From Confluentibacter citreus (GTDB taxonomy: Bacteria; Bacteroidota; Bacteroidia; Flavobacteriales; Flavobacteriaceae), in NCBI RefSeq assembly GCF_002807055.1, contig NZ_NIXN01000005.1, positions 124,001 to 188,000 on the forward strand: DNA of 64,000 nucleotides. Reading direction: 5' to 3'. Under the pieces are notes generated by a model, which was not told where the DNA came from, made no database searches, and was given only the letters and a program-made list of their open reading frames with translations. Shown piece by piece: positions 55,870 to 64,000 of this stretch. The position numbers and the translations under genes were made by a program. The first letter of the stretch is position 1, and the number at the start of each line of letters is the position of its first letter.

Positions 55870-57765
55870 ATGAAAACAAGAATTTTATCCGCCTTGTTTG
55901 CGGGAATGCTATTTGTTGGTTGTACTTCGACTCAAACAATTGGTAACGATTTGGCAATTGCTCTGCCTATAGAAACTTCAATAGATTTAACAAAAGTTGA
56001 AAATGATAAAGTACCAGTAACCATCAATCCTGGAAGATTCAATATTGATAATGTTACGTACAGATTGCCTAAAGTTGTTCAAGGAACGTACTCGATAAGC
56101 AATTTTGGTAAGTATATAGACGATTTTAAAGCCTACGATTATAAAGGCAATGAATTATCTGTTGTAAAAACAGATGACAATACTTGGACGATTGCCAACG
56201 CTAAACAATTAGATAAAATCACCTATTGGGTTAACGATACGTTTGATATGGAAACCGAAGGAGGTATTGGCAAAGAGCAACCTTTTTCACCATCGGGGAC
56301 CAACATAGAACCTGATAATTATGTATTGAATTTACATGGTTTTATAGGCTATTTTGATTCATTAAAAAATAATCAGTATAAAGTGGATGTTACCGCGCCA
56401 GCAGATTTTGTACGCTCTTCTGCATTGCAAGAAATAGGAAGTTCCACAAGCGCAGATGGCAAAGCTATTACAACAAACTATATCGCGTCTAGGTATTTTG
56501 ATGTTACTGATAACCCCATGATGTATGGAAACCTAAGCGTTGAAGAATTTAAAGTGGGTAATATTAAAATTGTGTTGAGTGTGTATTCACCGAATAAAGT
56601 ACATTCAGCAACATCGTTAAAACCTGCCATGCTTAAAATGATGGAAGCTCAAAAAACATTTTTGGGAGATATTGATAGCACACCACGATACGATATTTTT
56701 CTTTATTTATCTGATGGAAGCGAAGGATCACCTAAAGGCTTTGGAGCTTTAGAACACCATAAATCGACGGTGGTTGTGATGCCCGAAGATTATCCTGCCG
56801 AAAATTTAGACGAAGGTATGATTGATGTAGTATCCCACGAATTTTTTCATATAGTTACACCTTTAAGTGTTCATTCAGAAGACGTTCATTACTTTGATTA
56901 TAACAATCCAACATTCTCAAAACATTTGTGGATGTATGAAGGTGTTACGGAATATTTCGCAACCTTGTTCCAAGTAGATCAAGGATTAGTGACCGAAGAC
57001 AAATTTTATGCTAACATTTATGATAAAATTCAACGTTCATTAGATTTGGATGATACCATGAGTTTTACGGTAATGAGTGAAAATGTTATTGATAAACCAT
57101 ATTCAGATCAATATTTAAATGTTTACCAAAAAGGTGCGTTGATTGGTATGTGTATAGATATTTTAATGAGAGAGGAAAGTAATGGGCAACGAGGTATTTT
57201 GTCTTTAATGAAAGAATTGTCAAATAAGTACGGCGTAAACAAACCATTTGAAGATGATAAGCTTATTGAAGAAATTACTGCCATGACTTATCCTTCAATA
57301 GGGACGTTTTTAAACACGCATGTGGTGGGTACAACACCTATTAATTATACCGAATTTTTTGATAAGGTTGGATTGGAAATAGTAGAAGATGATAAGGTGG
57401 AAACCAATTTTATTTTAAACGGTAGTACATTAATCATTTCAGGAAATCCACAATATGGTACTATTTTCTTTACGGATGCTGTGCAAGAAAACAGCTTTTG
57501 GAATGATTTAGGAGTAAAAGCTGGCGATATTATTAAAACCATTGATGGAACCGACTTAACAATGCAAAATGCAAATAACGTTTTACAGCAAGTGTTTATG
57601 TGGACTGTTGGGCAAGACGTTAATGTTAAATTGAATAGAGGAGGAGAAGACATCGAAATAAAAACAACAACGGTTCAATCTTACACCAAGGGAGAAGTCC
57701 TAAAAGCAAAAGCAGATGCTACAAAGCAACAAGTAGATTTACGTGAAGCGTGGTTAAAAGGCTAG
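55870..57765 (+). CDS. M61 (glycyl aminopeptidase) family lipoprotein with PDZ domain
   Basis: 631 residues. Lipoprotein signal with Cys18 (FVGC). The zinc site is His323-Glu324-x2-His327 (HEFFH), with Glu357 in MYEGVTEY, as in M61 enzymes. An N-terminal beta domain precedes it, and a PDZ domain follows (about 535-610, GVKAGDIIKTIDG). M61 enzymes cleave N-terminal Gly or Ala or act as envelope proteases. It has its own promoter and a strong terminator. Confidence 0.92.
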   Translation: MKTRILSALFAGMLFVGCTSTQTIGNDLAIALPIETSIDLTKVENDKVPVTINPGRFNIDNVTYRLPKVVQGTYSISNFGKYIDDFKAYDYKGNELSVVKTDDNTWTIANAKQLDKITYWVNDTFDMETEGGIGKEQPFSPSGTNIEPDNYVLNLHGFIGYFDSLKNNQYKVDVTAPADFVRSSALQEIGSSTSADGKAITTNYIASRYFDVTDNPMMYGNLSVEEFKVGNIKIVLSVYSPNKVHSATSLKPAMLKMMEAQKTFLGDIDSTPRYDIFLYLSDGSEGSPKGFGALEHHKSTVVVMPEDYPAENLDEGMIDVVSHEFFHIVTPLSVHSEDVHYFDYNNPTFSKHLWMYEGVTEYFATLFQVDQGLVTEDKFYANIYDKIQRSLDLDDTMSFTVMSENVIDKPYSDQYLNVYQKGALIGMCIDILMREESNGQRGILSLMKELSNKYGVNKPFEDDKLIEEITAMTYPSIGTFLNTHVVGTTPINYTEFFDKVGLEIVEDDKVETNFILNGSTLIISGNPQYGTIFFTDAVQENSFWNDLGVKAGDIIKTIDGTDLTMQNANNVLQQVFMWTVGQDVNVKLNRGGEDIEIKTTTVQSYTKGEVLKAKADATKQQVDLREAWLKG

Positions 57766-57799
57766 GTAATTTACGAGTTACGAATTAAGATTATAGATT

Positions 57800-57847
57800 A
57801 ACGATTGATGGGGTTTCCTGTCAATCGTTTTTTTTTTTTTTTTTTTT
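57800..57847 (+). terminator. strong intrinsic terminator with a 20-T run
   Basis: Stem AACGATTGA / TCAATCGTT with a 12-nt loop, followed by about twenty consecutive T (57828-57847). It ends the M61 gene. The homopolymer may vary in length between strains or assemblies. Confidence 0.85.
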
Positions 57848-57850
57848 GGT

Positions 57851-58639
57851 TCAGAACTTTTCAAAAACGCCTAGTCCAAATAAGGCAAAATCGTATTTCA
57901 CTGGGTCGTTTGGATCCAATTTCCTTAATGTGGTATCCAATTCAAATAAGGCTTTGGCATCGTTTTGTTTTCTGTTTAACAATCCTAATTTACGTGCCAC
58001 ATTGCCCGAATGAACATCTAATGGACAGGATAGCTGGCTGGAAGAAAGCGTTTTCCATATACCAAAATCCACACCCGTTTTATCGTCCCTCACCATCCAT
58101 CGTAAGAACATATTAATACGTTTTGCTGCCGAATTTTTTAAAGGATCACTAATATGTTTTTGGGTTCTTGGTAAATGCTCTATTTCAAAAAAAGTGGTTT
58201 TAAATTTTGAAATGGCTATTTGCATGGAATCTTTTTCGGCATGTTTAGCGAAAATGGATTCCAATCCATTGTGAGTTAAATAAATGTGTTTTAACGATTT
58301 TATAAACTGGGTACAATCATCTGCATTAAAGGTTCTATGGACAAAAGATTGTAGTTTTTCTAAATCATTTTCAGAATGGTTTATTACAAAATCATACGGT
58401 GAATTATCTAATAAATCCATCAAACGTTTGGCATTATTGATAATGCTTTTCCGGTTTCCCCAAGCGATGGAAGCCGTTAAAAAACCAGCTATTTCAATAT
58501 CTTCTTTGTTGCTGTATTGATGTGGTATTTGAATGGGGTCGCTTTCAATAAAATGTGGATGATTGTATTGTTTGACTTTAGTATCAAGAAAATCTTTTAA
58601 CTCTGTTTTATTCAATTTTTTTTGTTTTTTAAAATGCAA
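57851..58639 (-). CDS. TIGR02757 family protein
   Basis: 262 residues of the TIGR02757 family (conserved DPIQIPHQYSNKEDIEI, ASIAWGNRKSIINN, and HTG-type DVHSGNVARKLGLL). It has a helical fold loosely resembling HhH DNA-repair glycosylases; the function is unproven. No in-frame ATG exists at the N-terminus; a TTG at 58639 or the TTG at 58615 (before NKTELKDFLD) must be the start. Confidence 0.85.
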   Translation of the reverse strand: MHFKKQKKLNKTELKDFLDTKVKQYNHPHFIESDPIQIPHQYSNKEDIEIAGFLTASIAWGNRKSIINNAKRLMDLLDNSPYDFVINHSENDLEKLQSFVHRTFNADDCTQFIKSLKHIYLTHNGLESIFAKHAEKDSMQIAISKFKTTFFEIEHLPRTQKHISDPLKNSAAKRINMFLRWMVRDDKTGVDFGIWKTLSSSQLSCPLDVHSGNVARKLGLLNRKQNDAKALFELDTTLRKLDPNDPVKYDFALFGLGVFEKF

Positions 58640-58713
58640 AAATAAGGTATTTATTATTTGTCATTCTCCCAATTTACCTTGTAAAATAAAGTTATTCAAT
58701 CACTTGTATATTT

Positions 58714-58802
58714 TTATTTAGATTTATTCTAAATAATTTGCATAAACCAATTTAGGAATATATTTTTGCATCAAAATCATTATTTATATTAAGTCTAAAT
58801 AA
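58714..58802 (+). promoter_or_regulatory. receptor promoter with two tandem palindromic operators
   Basis: Operator 1 (58714-58736): TTATTTAGA-TTTAT-TCTAAATAA, perfect 9-bp arms. Operator 2 (58780-58802): TTATTTATA-TTAAG-TCTAAATAA, one arm mismatch. Between them lies the promoter: TTG (58738-58740), 20-nt spacer, TATTTTTG (58761-58768). Operator 1 abuts the -33 element and operator 2 covers the region just downstream of the start site. This suggests repression by a Fur- or DtxR-type metal regulator. Confidence 0.75.
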
Positions 58803-58810
58803 AATTACAA

Positions 58811-61201
58811 ATGAAAAAACAACTAGCCATCCTTTTTATTTTGGTTATGAATGCCGTAGGTTTTTCGCAAAGCGGAACGGTTAAAGGAACCATTCAAGAT
58901 TATAACAATTCTAACCTTTTAAGTGTAAATGTTAGTATAAAAAGTACCAATAAAGGATCTCAAACTAACGAAAATGGTTTTTTTGAAATCTCAAACATCA
59001 CTAGCGGGGATTATATGCTTAGTGTTTCTTATATAGGATTTAAATCAAAAGAAATTCCTTTTAAGATCAGTAATAATGAAACCATCGATTTGGGCATAAT
59101 CACTTTATATGAAGGTAATGAAATTTTAGATGAAGTGGTTGTCAATGGTGAAAGAACGAATAAGTTTTCAAGAAAGGAAACAGCCTATGTTTCTAAACTT
59201 GCTTTAAAAGATATTGAGAATACCCAAGTTTATAGTACCATAACCACGGAATTATTACAATCTCAATTGGTTACCAATTTTGATGATGCGCTTAAAAACG
59301 CTGTTGGCGTGGAAAGTTTATGGGCATCTACGGGACGTGGCGGTGATGGTGCTGGCTATTATTCTTTACGTGGGTTTTCAGTGCAGCCACAATTAGTAAA
59401 TGGTTTACCTGGTTTAACGAACGGCACCATTAATCCAGCAAACATAGAACGTATAGAAGTTGTAAAAGGACCTTCTGCAACATTATTTGGTAATGCCGTA
59501 ACATCGTATGGTGGATTAATCAATGTGGTGACTAAAAAACCGTATGTTGGTCAAGGTGGTGAAGTGTCTTTTACCTCTGGGTCTTACGGACTTAATCAAA
59601 TAACAGGTGATTTTAATACGGCATTGGATAAAGAAAACAATATTTATTTTCGATTAAATACATCATATTCAACAGAACAAAGTTTCCAGGATGCTGGGTT
59701 CAGAAAGTCGTTTTTTATAGCGCCTTCATTATCATATAAAGTAAACAACAGATTATCATTTTCATTTTATGGGGAAATCACACAAGCAGAACAAACAAAT
59801 CCTACTTTTTTATTCTTAAACAGAGCGGCACCTTCAGTAGCAACAAATTTGGATGAGTTGGGCTATAATAATAAATTGTCCTTTACTAGTAACGATTTAT
59901 CCTTAGAAAATCCTACCCAGAATTACAGAATTCAAATGGATTACAACTTGTCCGATACATGGCAATCGCAAACGTTGCTTTCTAAAAGTACCACATCAAC
60001 AAAAGGCTATTATACCTATTTATACGATTTTGGAGGTAACCCAGATATTACTTTTTCGAGATATTTAAACAAGCAAAATGCCAATACACAAACCACTGAT
60101 ATTCAGCAAAATTTCATTGGTGATTTTAAAATTGCTTCTTTAAGAAACAGAGTGGTTATCGGATTGGATTATTTAAGTGTAACATCTACCGACAATGGTA
60201 CTGGCTATGCCTATTATGGAAGTGTAACCCCAGATGGAACTCAAGAAGCAGGGTATCCATTGTCAACTGCAGGCGTTGATGCAGCACTTCAATCGGTTGG
60301 AGTGAATAATGCAAAATCCCAATATGATATTTATAGCTTGTATGTTTCGGATGTATTGAATATTACTCAAAATTTATCTGCTATGGTTGGACTTCGTTTA
60401 GACCGATTTGATAATAAAGGAGATATAACCAATACAGCCGATGATTACGACCAAACCACATTGTCTCCAAAAGTCGGACTGATGTTTCAGCCCCTTTTAA
60501 ATGAATTATCGCTTTTTGCAAATTATCAAAATGGGTTTACCAATGTAGCACCAGAAATGGTCGGAGATCCAAATGCTGGGCTTCAAACATTAAAAACATT
60601 CGACCCAGAACAAGCCAATCAGTTTGAGTTTGGTGTGAAAACAAACTTGTTCAAAAATAAGTTAAATATTACTGCAAGTTATTACGATATTAAAGTAAAA
60701 GATAGAGTGATTACAGATCCTGCGTCACCGTTTAATAAAATTCAAGGGGGAGAGGTTGAAAGCAAAGGCTTTGAGATTGAAGTAAATGCCAACCCGATAA
60801 AGGGATTGAATATTAGAGCTGGTTTTAGTAATAATGACAGTGAAACCACAAAATCCGATAATACCGAGATTTTAAACAGAAGACCACTGGATGCGGGTCC
60901 AAAAACGATATATAACTTTTGGACGACTTATGAGTTTCAAGAAGGTGAACTTGATGGTTTCGGACTTGGTTTTGGGTTTAATGGTGGTAGTGAACGTTTT
61001 GCTATTAATTATGCATCTACTGGAGAATTTATTTTGCCAGCTTACACCATTGCCAATGCCACTATTTTTTATGCGGCTGACAAGTATAGTGTTGGTTTGA
61101 AATTGAACAATGCGTTTAATAAAGAATATTACAAAGGATGGACTACCATAAATCCGCAAGCACCAAGGGCTTTATTGGCAAATTTTACTTATAAGTTTTA
61201 A
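58811..61201 (+). CDS. TonB-dependent (siderophore-type) outer-membrane receptor
   Basis: 796 residues: signal peptide (1-19), carboxypeptidase-regulatory-like domain (about 23-110), TonB plug (about 125-240, with GGLINVVTKKP) and a 22-strand barrel ending in ANFTYKF. The order of plug and barrel, and the SGSYG and PSATLFG segments, match siderophore receptors of the FhuE/FoxA group. It takes up a ferric-siderophore or similar complex with TonB energy. The paired operators upstream and the PepSY gene downstream support an iron link. Confidence 0.92.
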   Translation: MKKQLAILFILVMNAVGFSQSGTVKGTIQDYNNSNLLSVNVSIKSTNKGSQTNENGFFEISNITSGDYMLSVSYIGFKSKEIPFKISNNETIDLGIITLYEGNEILDEVVVNGERTNKFSRKETAYVSKLALKDIENTQVYSTITTELLQSQLVTNFDDALKNAVGVESLWASTGRGGDGAGYYSLRGFSVQPQLVNGLPGLTNGTINPANIERIEVVKGPSATLFGNAVTSYGGLINVVTKKPYVGQGGEVSFTSGSYGLNQITGDFNTALDKENNIYFRLNTSYSTEQSFQDAGFRKSFFIAPSLSYKVNNRLSFSFYGEITQAEQTNPTFLFLNRAAPSVATNLDELGYNNKLSFTSNDLSLENPTQNYRIQMDYNLSDTWQSQTLLSKSTTSTKGYYTYLYDFGGNPDITFSRYLNKQNANTQTTDIQQNFIGDFKIASLRNRVVIGLDYLSVTSTDNGTGYAYYGSVTPDGTQEAGYPLSTAGVDAALQSVGVNNAKSQYDIYSLYVSDVLNITQNLSAMVGLRLDRFDNKGDITNTADDYDQTTLSPKVGLMFQPLLNELSLFANYQNGFTNVAPEMVGDPNAGLQTLKTFDPEQANQFEFGVKTNLFKNKLNITASYYDIKVKDRVITDPASPFNKIQGGEVESKGFEIEVNANPIKGLNIRAGFSNNDSETTKSDNTEILNRRPLDAGPKTIYNFWTTYEFQEGELDGFGLGFGFNGGSERFAINYASTGEFILPAYTIANATIFYAADKYSVGLKLNNAFNKEYYKGWTTINPQAPRALLANFTYKF

Positions 61202-61218
61202 TAATATTGAATTAAAAT

Positions 61219-61245
61219 AAAGGGTCATTTTTTTATGACCCTTTT
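61219..61245 (+). terminator. terminator between receptor and PepSY genes
   Basis: Stem AAAGGGTCAT / ATGACCCTTT with a 6-T loop and a short T tail. It overlaps an in-frame ATG at 61235, which for that reason is not the best start of the following gene. It may reduce, not abolish, read-through. Confidence 0.7.
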
Positions 61246-61255
61246 ACACATAAAA

Positions 61256-62410
61256 ATGGGTTACAGAAAAAGCATTCTTTCGCTTCATAAAATTTTAGGA
61301 TTACTAACAGGTATTGTTGTTTTTATAGTGGCCATAACGGGTTGTTGTTGGGCATTTAAAGACGAAATCGAAAGTTTATATACCGATTATAAAATTGTTG
61401 AAAAACAAGATAAACCCATATTAACACCAACTGAGGTTAAAAATATTGGTGCCTCCGTATTTCCAAATAATACCATACATGGAAGCCTTTTCAGTAATAA
61501 TAATGAAGCGATTGAAGTTATTTTCTATGATGCAGAACCAGAATTTTACCAAAGTGTTTTTGTAAATCCGTATTCAGGGCAAATCATTCATGTAGAAGAT
61601 CACTTGTCTGGTTTTTTTGCATTTATATTAAAAGGTCATATGCGATTATGGTTGCCAAAAGCCATTGGTGAACAAGTGGTTGGTGCCTCTATTTTGCTGT
61701 TTATTTTCATCATCGTTTCCGGATTTATTTTATGGATTCCTAAAAAACGTAAAAATTTAAAACAACGGTTACAATTCATGTGGAAGCCCACCACACGTTG
61801 GAAACGCAAAAATTTTGATTTACATACTATTGTTGGGTTCTATATTTGTTCATTGGCGTTGGTACTAGCGTTTACAGGGTCAATCATGTCATATAATTGG
61901 CTTAAATACGTGGTTTATAAATCTACTGGAGGTGATAAAGTTGCAGAGTTTATCATTCCAGAAAATATTAGTGGCGAATTTAAGCAAGTTGAGAACACTA
62001 TACCGATGGACTATTTAATTGCAAAACTTCAAAAGGAATTGCCCAATGCGGAAAGTATTGAGCTACATTATCCGGAATCGGAGGCTTCTAGTATTTATGT
62101 TGAGATTTCAAATAGTGAAGGGGTGTATTATGATTCTGATTTCCGATTCTTTGATCAAAATACCTTAGAAGAAATTGAAACGCCAGGGATTTATGGCAAG
62201 TACAGTAATGCCGAAGTAGGTGAAAAAATATTACGAATGAACTACGATATCCATATTGGTGCCATTGGTGGTTTAGCAGGTAAAATAATTGCGTTTTTGG
62301 TAAGTTTGCTTACTGCAACATTACCGGTAACGGGCATACTTTTATGGTATGGCAGAAAATATAAAAAGGAAAAGGAAACTAAAGTAAATGCGATAGAAGC
62401 ATCATATTAA
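61256..62410 (+). CDS. PepSY-associated membrane protein (putative ferric-siderophore reductase)
   Basis: 384 residues from the ATG at 61256; the ATG at 61235 lies inside the terminator stem. Four membrane helices with a large periplasmic PepSY region: an N-terminal helix ([21 protein letters not shown]), two central and one C-terminal. Several His in the helices may bind haem. Such proteins sit beside TonB receptors and are thought to reduce ferric siderophores. It ends with a 9-base overlap with the convergent ABC gene. Confidence 0.85.
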   Translation: MGYRKSILSLHKILGLLTGIVVFIVAITGCCWAFKDEIESLYTDYKIVEKQDKPILTPTEVKNIGASVFPNNTIHGSLFSNNNEAIEVIFYDAEPEFYQSVFVNPYSGQIIHVEDHLSGFFAFILKGHMRLWLPKAIGEQVVGASILLFIFIIVSGFILWIPKKRKNLKQRLQFMWKPTTRWKRKNFDLHTIVGFYICSLALVLAFTGSIMSYNWLKYVVYKSTGGDKVAEFIIPENISGEFKQVENTIPMDYLIAKLQKELPNAESIELHYPESEASSIYVEISNSEGVYYDSDFRFFDQNTLEEIETPGIYGKYSNAEVGEKILRMNYDIHIGAIGGLAGKIIAFLVSLLTATLPVTGILLWYGRKYKKEKETKVNAIEASY

Positions 62411-63064
62411 AATCTTCCCATCAACCATGGTTAATTTTCTATCAGCTAAATTGGCAAGCTCCTCATTGTGGGTAACAATGACAAAGGTTTGACCAAATTC
62501 GTCCCGCAGTTTAAAAAATAGGTTATGTAAATTTTCGGCCGATTCGCTATCTAAATTTCCAGATGGTTCATCCGCAAAAATAAGTCCAGGACTATTTACT
62601 AAAGCTCTTGCAACAGCAACACGTTGCTGTTCGCCACCAGAAAGTTCGTTTGGTTTGTGATTGTATCTGTGTGATAAACCCAGGAAATCCAAAAGTTCTT
62701 TGGCTTTATTTTCGGCATCCGATTTCTTGGTACCTTTTATAAAAGCAGGTAAGCATACGTTTTCTAAAGCGGTAAATTCGGGTAAAAGTTGATGGAATTG
62801 AAAAATAAAACCAATGTGCTCATTTCTGAATTTAGCCAAGGCTTTATCATTCAATGAATTGATATTTGTGTCGTTTATTGTAAGATTAAAATCTTCCTTA
62901 TTGGATGCTCTGTCTAATGTGCCTAGTATTTGTAGCAGCGTTGTTTTTCCAGCTCCCGATGCACCAACAATAGAAACGATTTCGCCTCTTTTTACGTGAA
63001 TATCAACGCCTTTTAAAACGTGTAAATCATTGTAGTATTTATGAATATTGTTTGCTTGAATCAT
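62402..63064 (-). CDS. ABC transporter ATPase, LolD-like
   Basis: 220 residues from the ATG at 63064; an upstream GTG is less likely. Walker [10 protein letters not shown], signature [15 protein letters not shown], Walker [15 protein letters not shown]. This is the MacB/LolD clade, which works with a membrane partner on lipoprotein release, peptide export or cell division. No permease gene is adjacent in the window, so the partner is encoded elsewhere. LolD is likely but not certain. Confidence 0.88.
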   Translation of the reverse strand: MIQANNIHKYYNDLHVLKGVDIHVKRGEIVSIVGASGAGKTTLLQILGTLDRASNKEDFNLTINDTNINSLNDKALAKFRNEHIGFIFQFHQLLPEFTALENVCLPAFIKGTKKSDAENKAKELLDFLGLSHRYNHKPNELSGGEQQRVAVARALVNSPGLIFADEPSGNLDSESAENLHNLFFKLRDEFGQTFVIVTHNEELANLADRKLTMVDGKILI

Positions 63065-63102
63065 GCACACAATTTAGCACTTTAAGTGGTTATTGGCAAT
63101 AC

Positions 63103-64000
63103 TCACGTATGTTTCTTATTAAAAATGTTTTTTACACTGGAATAATTAATAAAATACTGCAATCTTAAAGAAAAGGTATGTTGTATGGGTTGATTAAAAA
63201 GTGTATCTAAGCTTTTACTATAAGTATCATTAGCATTATTATCGTAGTTAAACAACTGATTTCTATATAATGCTGTTAAGAAACTTCCCGGAGCAAATTG
63301 CCAAGAGTAACTAAAATCTAAATTCCAAGTATTGAAATTGGCATTGGGATTGGTTTCTAAATCACTTAATTCATAACCGGAATTAGCGTTTAGGCTTCCA
63401 TTCTCTTCAAGTGTAAAAAAATCATCCTTATAATCTACCGTTGACCAATAATTCCTAAAAGTTAGAGATAAACTATTGAATGAATTGAATGTATAACTTC
63501 CAGAAAGTGAATTTACTACGGTCTTTCTATCACGCTCACCAAAAATAATATCGTCACCTACTTTTGTTGCATAACCTCTGTCGTTAAATTCTTTATTATA
63601 ATTAAATGAATATCTAACCAAAAGTTTGTCATTAAATCTGATTCTGGGTTGAATGCCAAACCAATATTCATTACTGTCTCTAGCATCTTCAAAATATGTA
63701 AGTCCTCCAAAATCAACATCATAAGCAAATATCTTGTTATAGTTAGATGAAAACCAAATGCCGGAGTTCACTCTATTTTCATAAATAAAATAACGTCCTG
63801 TCGTTCTTGGTTCAAAATAATCAAATTGTTTGCCTGGTTGCATATTAATATTGATACCGAAATCATGGAGAGTTTTTGTTTGTGCATTATAATTAAACCC
63901 AAAACTAGTTCCTGTGTAAACGCCCGGGTCTACCAATCGACTATAATTATAATAACCACCAACATAATAATTATTTAGCTTTTTAGTGGGTTCAAAAATT
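63103..64000 (-). CDS. DUF5916-family outer-membrane barrel protein, C-terminal part
   Basis: The frame is open to the right edge of the window, so the start is beyond 64000. The visible ~299 residues are alternating aromatic beta strands ending in LRLQYFINYSSVKNIFNKKHT, the usual C-terminus of DUF5916 proteins, which carry an N-terminal carbohydrate-binding-like domain outside the window. The function is unknown; some homologues are called hydrolases without proof. It is 38 bp from the ABC gene on the same strand. Confidence 0.75.
   Translation of the reverse strand, partial: IFEPTKKLNNYYVGGYYNYSRLVDPGVYTGTSFGFNYNAQTKTLHDFGININMQPGKQFDYFEPRTTGRYFIYENRVNSGIWFSSNYNKIFAYDVDFGGLTYFEDARDSNEYWFGIQPRIRFNDKLLVRYSFNYNKEFNDRGYATKVGDDIIFGERDRKTVVNSLSGSYTFNSFNSLSLTFRNYWSTVDYKDDFFTLEENGSLNANSGYELSDLETNPNANFNTWNLDFSYSWQFAPGSFLTALYRNQLFNYDNNANDTYSKSLDTLFNQPIQHTFSLRLQYFINYSSVKNIFNKKHT

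Overview
This window looks like a chromosomal segment of a marine or sediment member of the Flavobacteriaceae (Bacteroidota). The evidence is the low GC content; two proteins with type IX secretion (T9SS) C-terminal sorting domains; Bacteroidota-type promoters (TAnnTTTG boxes, one with TTG exactly 19 nt upstream); weak or absent Shine-Dalgarno sequences; and clade-typical families (DUF2911, DUF2279, DUF4835, TIGR02757, DUF5916, an RprX/RprY-like two-component pair, BatA-like protein). I saw no rRNA, tRNA, CRISPR array, transposase or prophage gene. The species cannot be named from the sequence alone.

Layout. 1-9.5 kb: the 3' end of a secreted subtilase, a nitronate monooxygenase-like enzyme, a TolB-like propeller protein, a MATE exporter, a PAP2 phosphatase, a DUF2911 protein, an ECF sigma factor with a probable anti-sigma factor and a surface/periplasmic DUF4097-like protein, and an M23 peptidase. 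9.6-16 kb is a small accessory block: a secreted GH10 xylanase-type enzyme with three tandem carbohydrate-binding modules, a lone CheY-like receiver and a DUF1593 (Sde182-like) secreted hydrolase. It holds repeated terminator hairpins, a large palindrome and a decayed copy of the M23 gene tail. 16-30 kb is mostly housekeeping: HtrA protease, dapF, mltG, a lytic transglycosylase-like protein, an RsmI-type methyltransferase, a low-molecular-weight phosphatase, dnaA, a thioesterase, YigZ, a HAD phosphatase, ribD, prmC and ligA. 31-35 kb: two paralogous YhhN-like membrane proteins that share an upstream element, a gene remnant between them, and a 5'-nucleotidase split into two genes. 35-47 kb: dapA, bamD-rpoZ-coaBC-DUF4835-recN, fabI, a glycosyltransferase, a YbbR-like protein, coaE and the two-component system.

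47.4-50.3 kb is the clearest horizontally acquired unit: one 821-residue polypeptide combining a PD-ExK nuclease, an N6-adenine methylase and a single target-recognition domain (type IIG-like), preceded by a small HTH controller. 50.5-58.6 kb: an operon of an esterase, a DUF4870-like protein, a dihydroorotase homologue that has lost its HxH metal-binding motif and a BatA-like protein; then a glycosyltransferase, an M61 peptidase and a TIGR02757 protein. 58.7-64 kb: a TonB-dependent receptor behind two tandem copies of a 23-bp palindromic operator, a PepSY membrane protein, a LolD-like ATPase and the 3' part of a DUF5916 barrel protein.

No wholly new multi-gene system is obvious. The best leads are the compact restriction-modification unit, the paired operators of the iron-type receptor, the shared promoter element of the YhhN-like paralogues, the motif-less dihydroorotase homologue and three promoters placed exactly 4 nt before an ATG (probable leaderless mRNAs).
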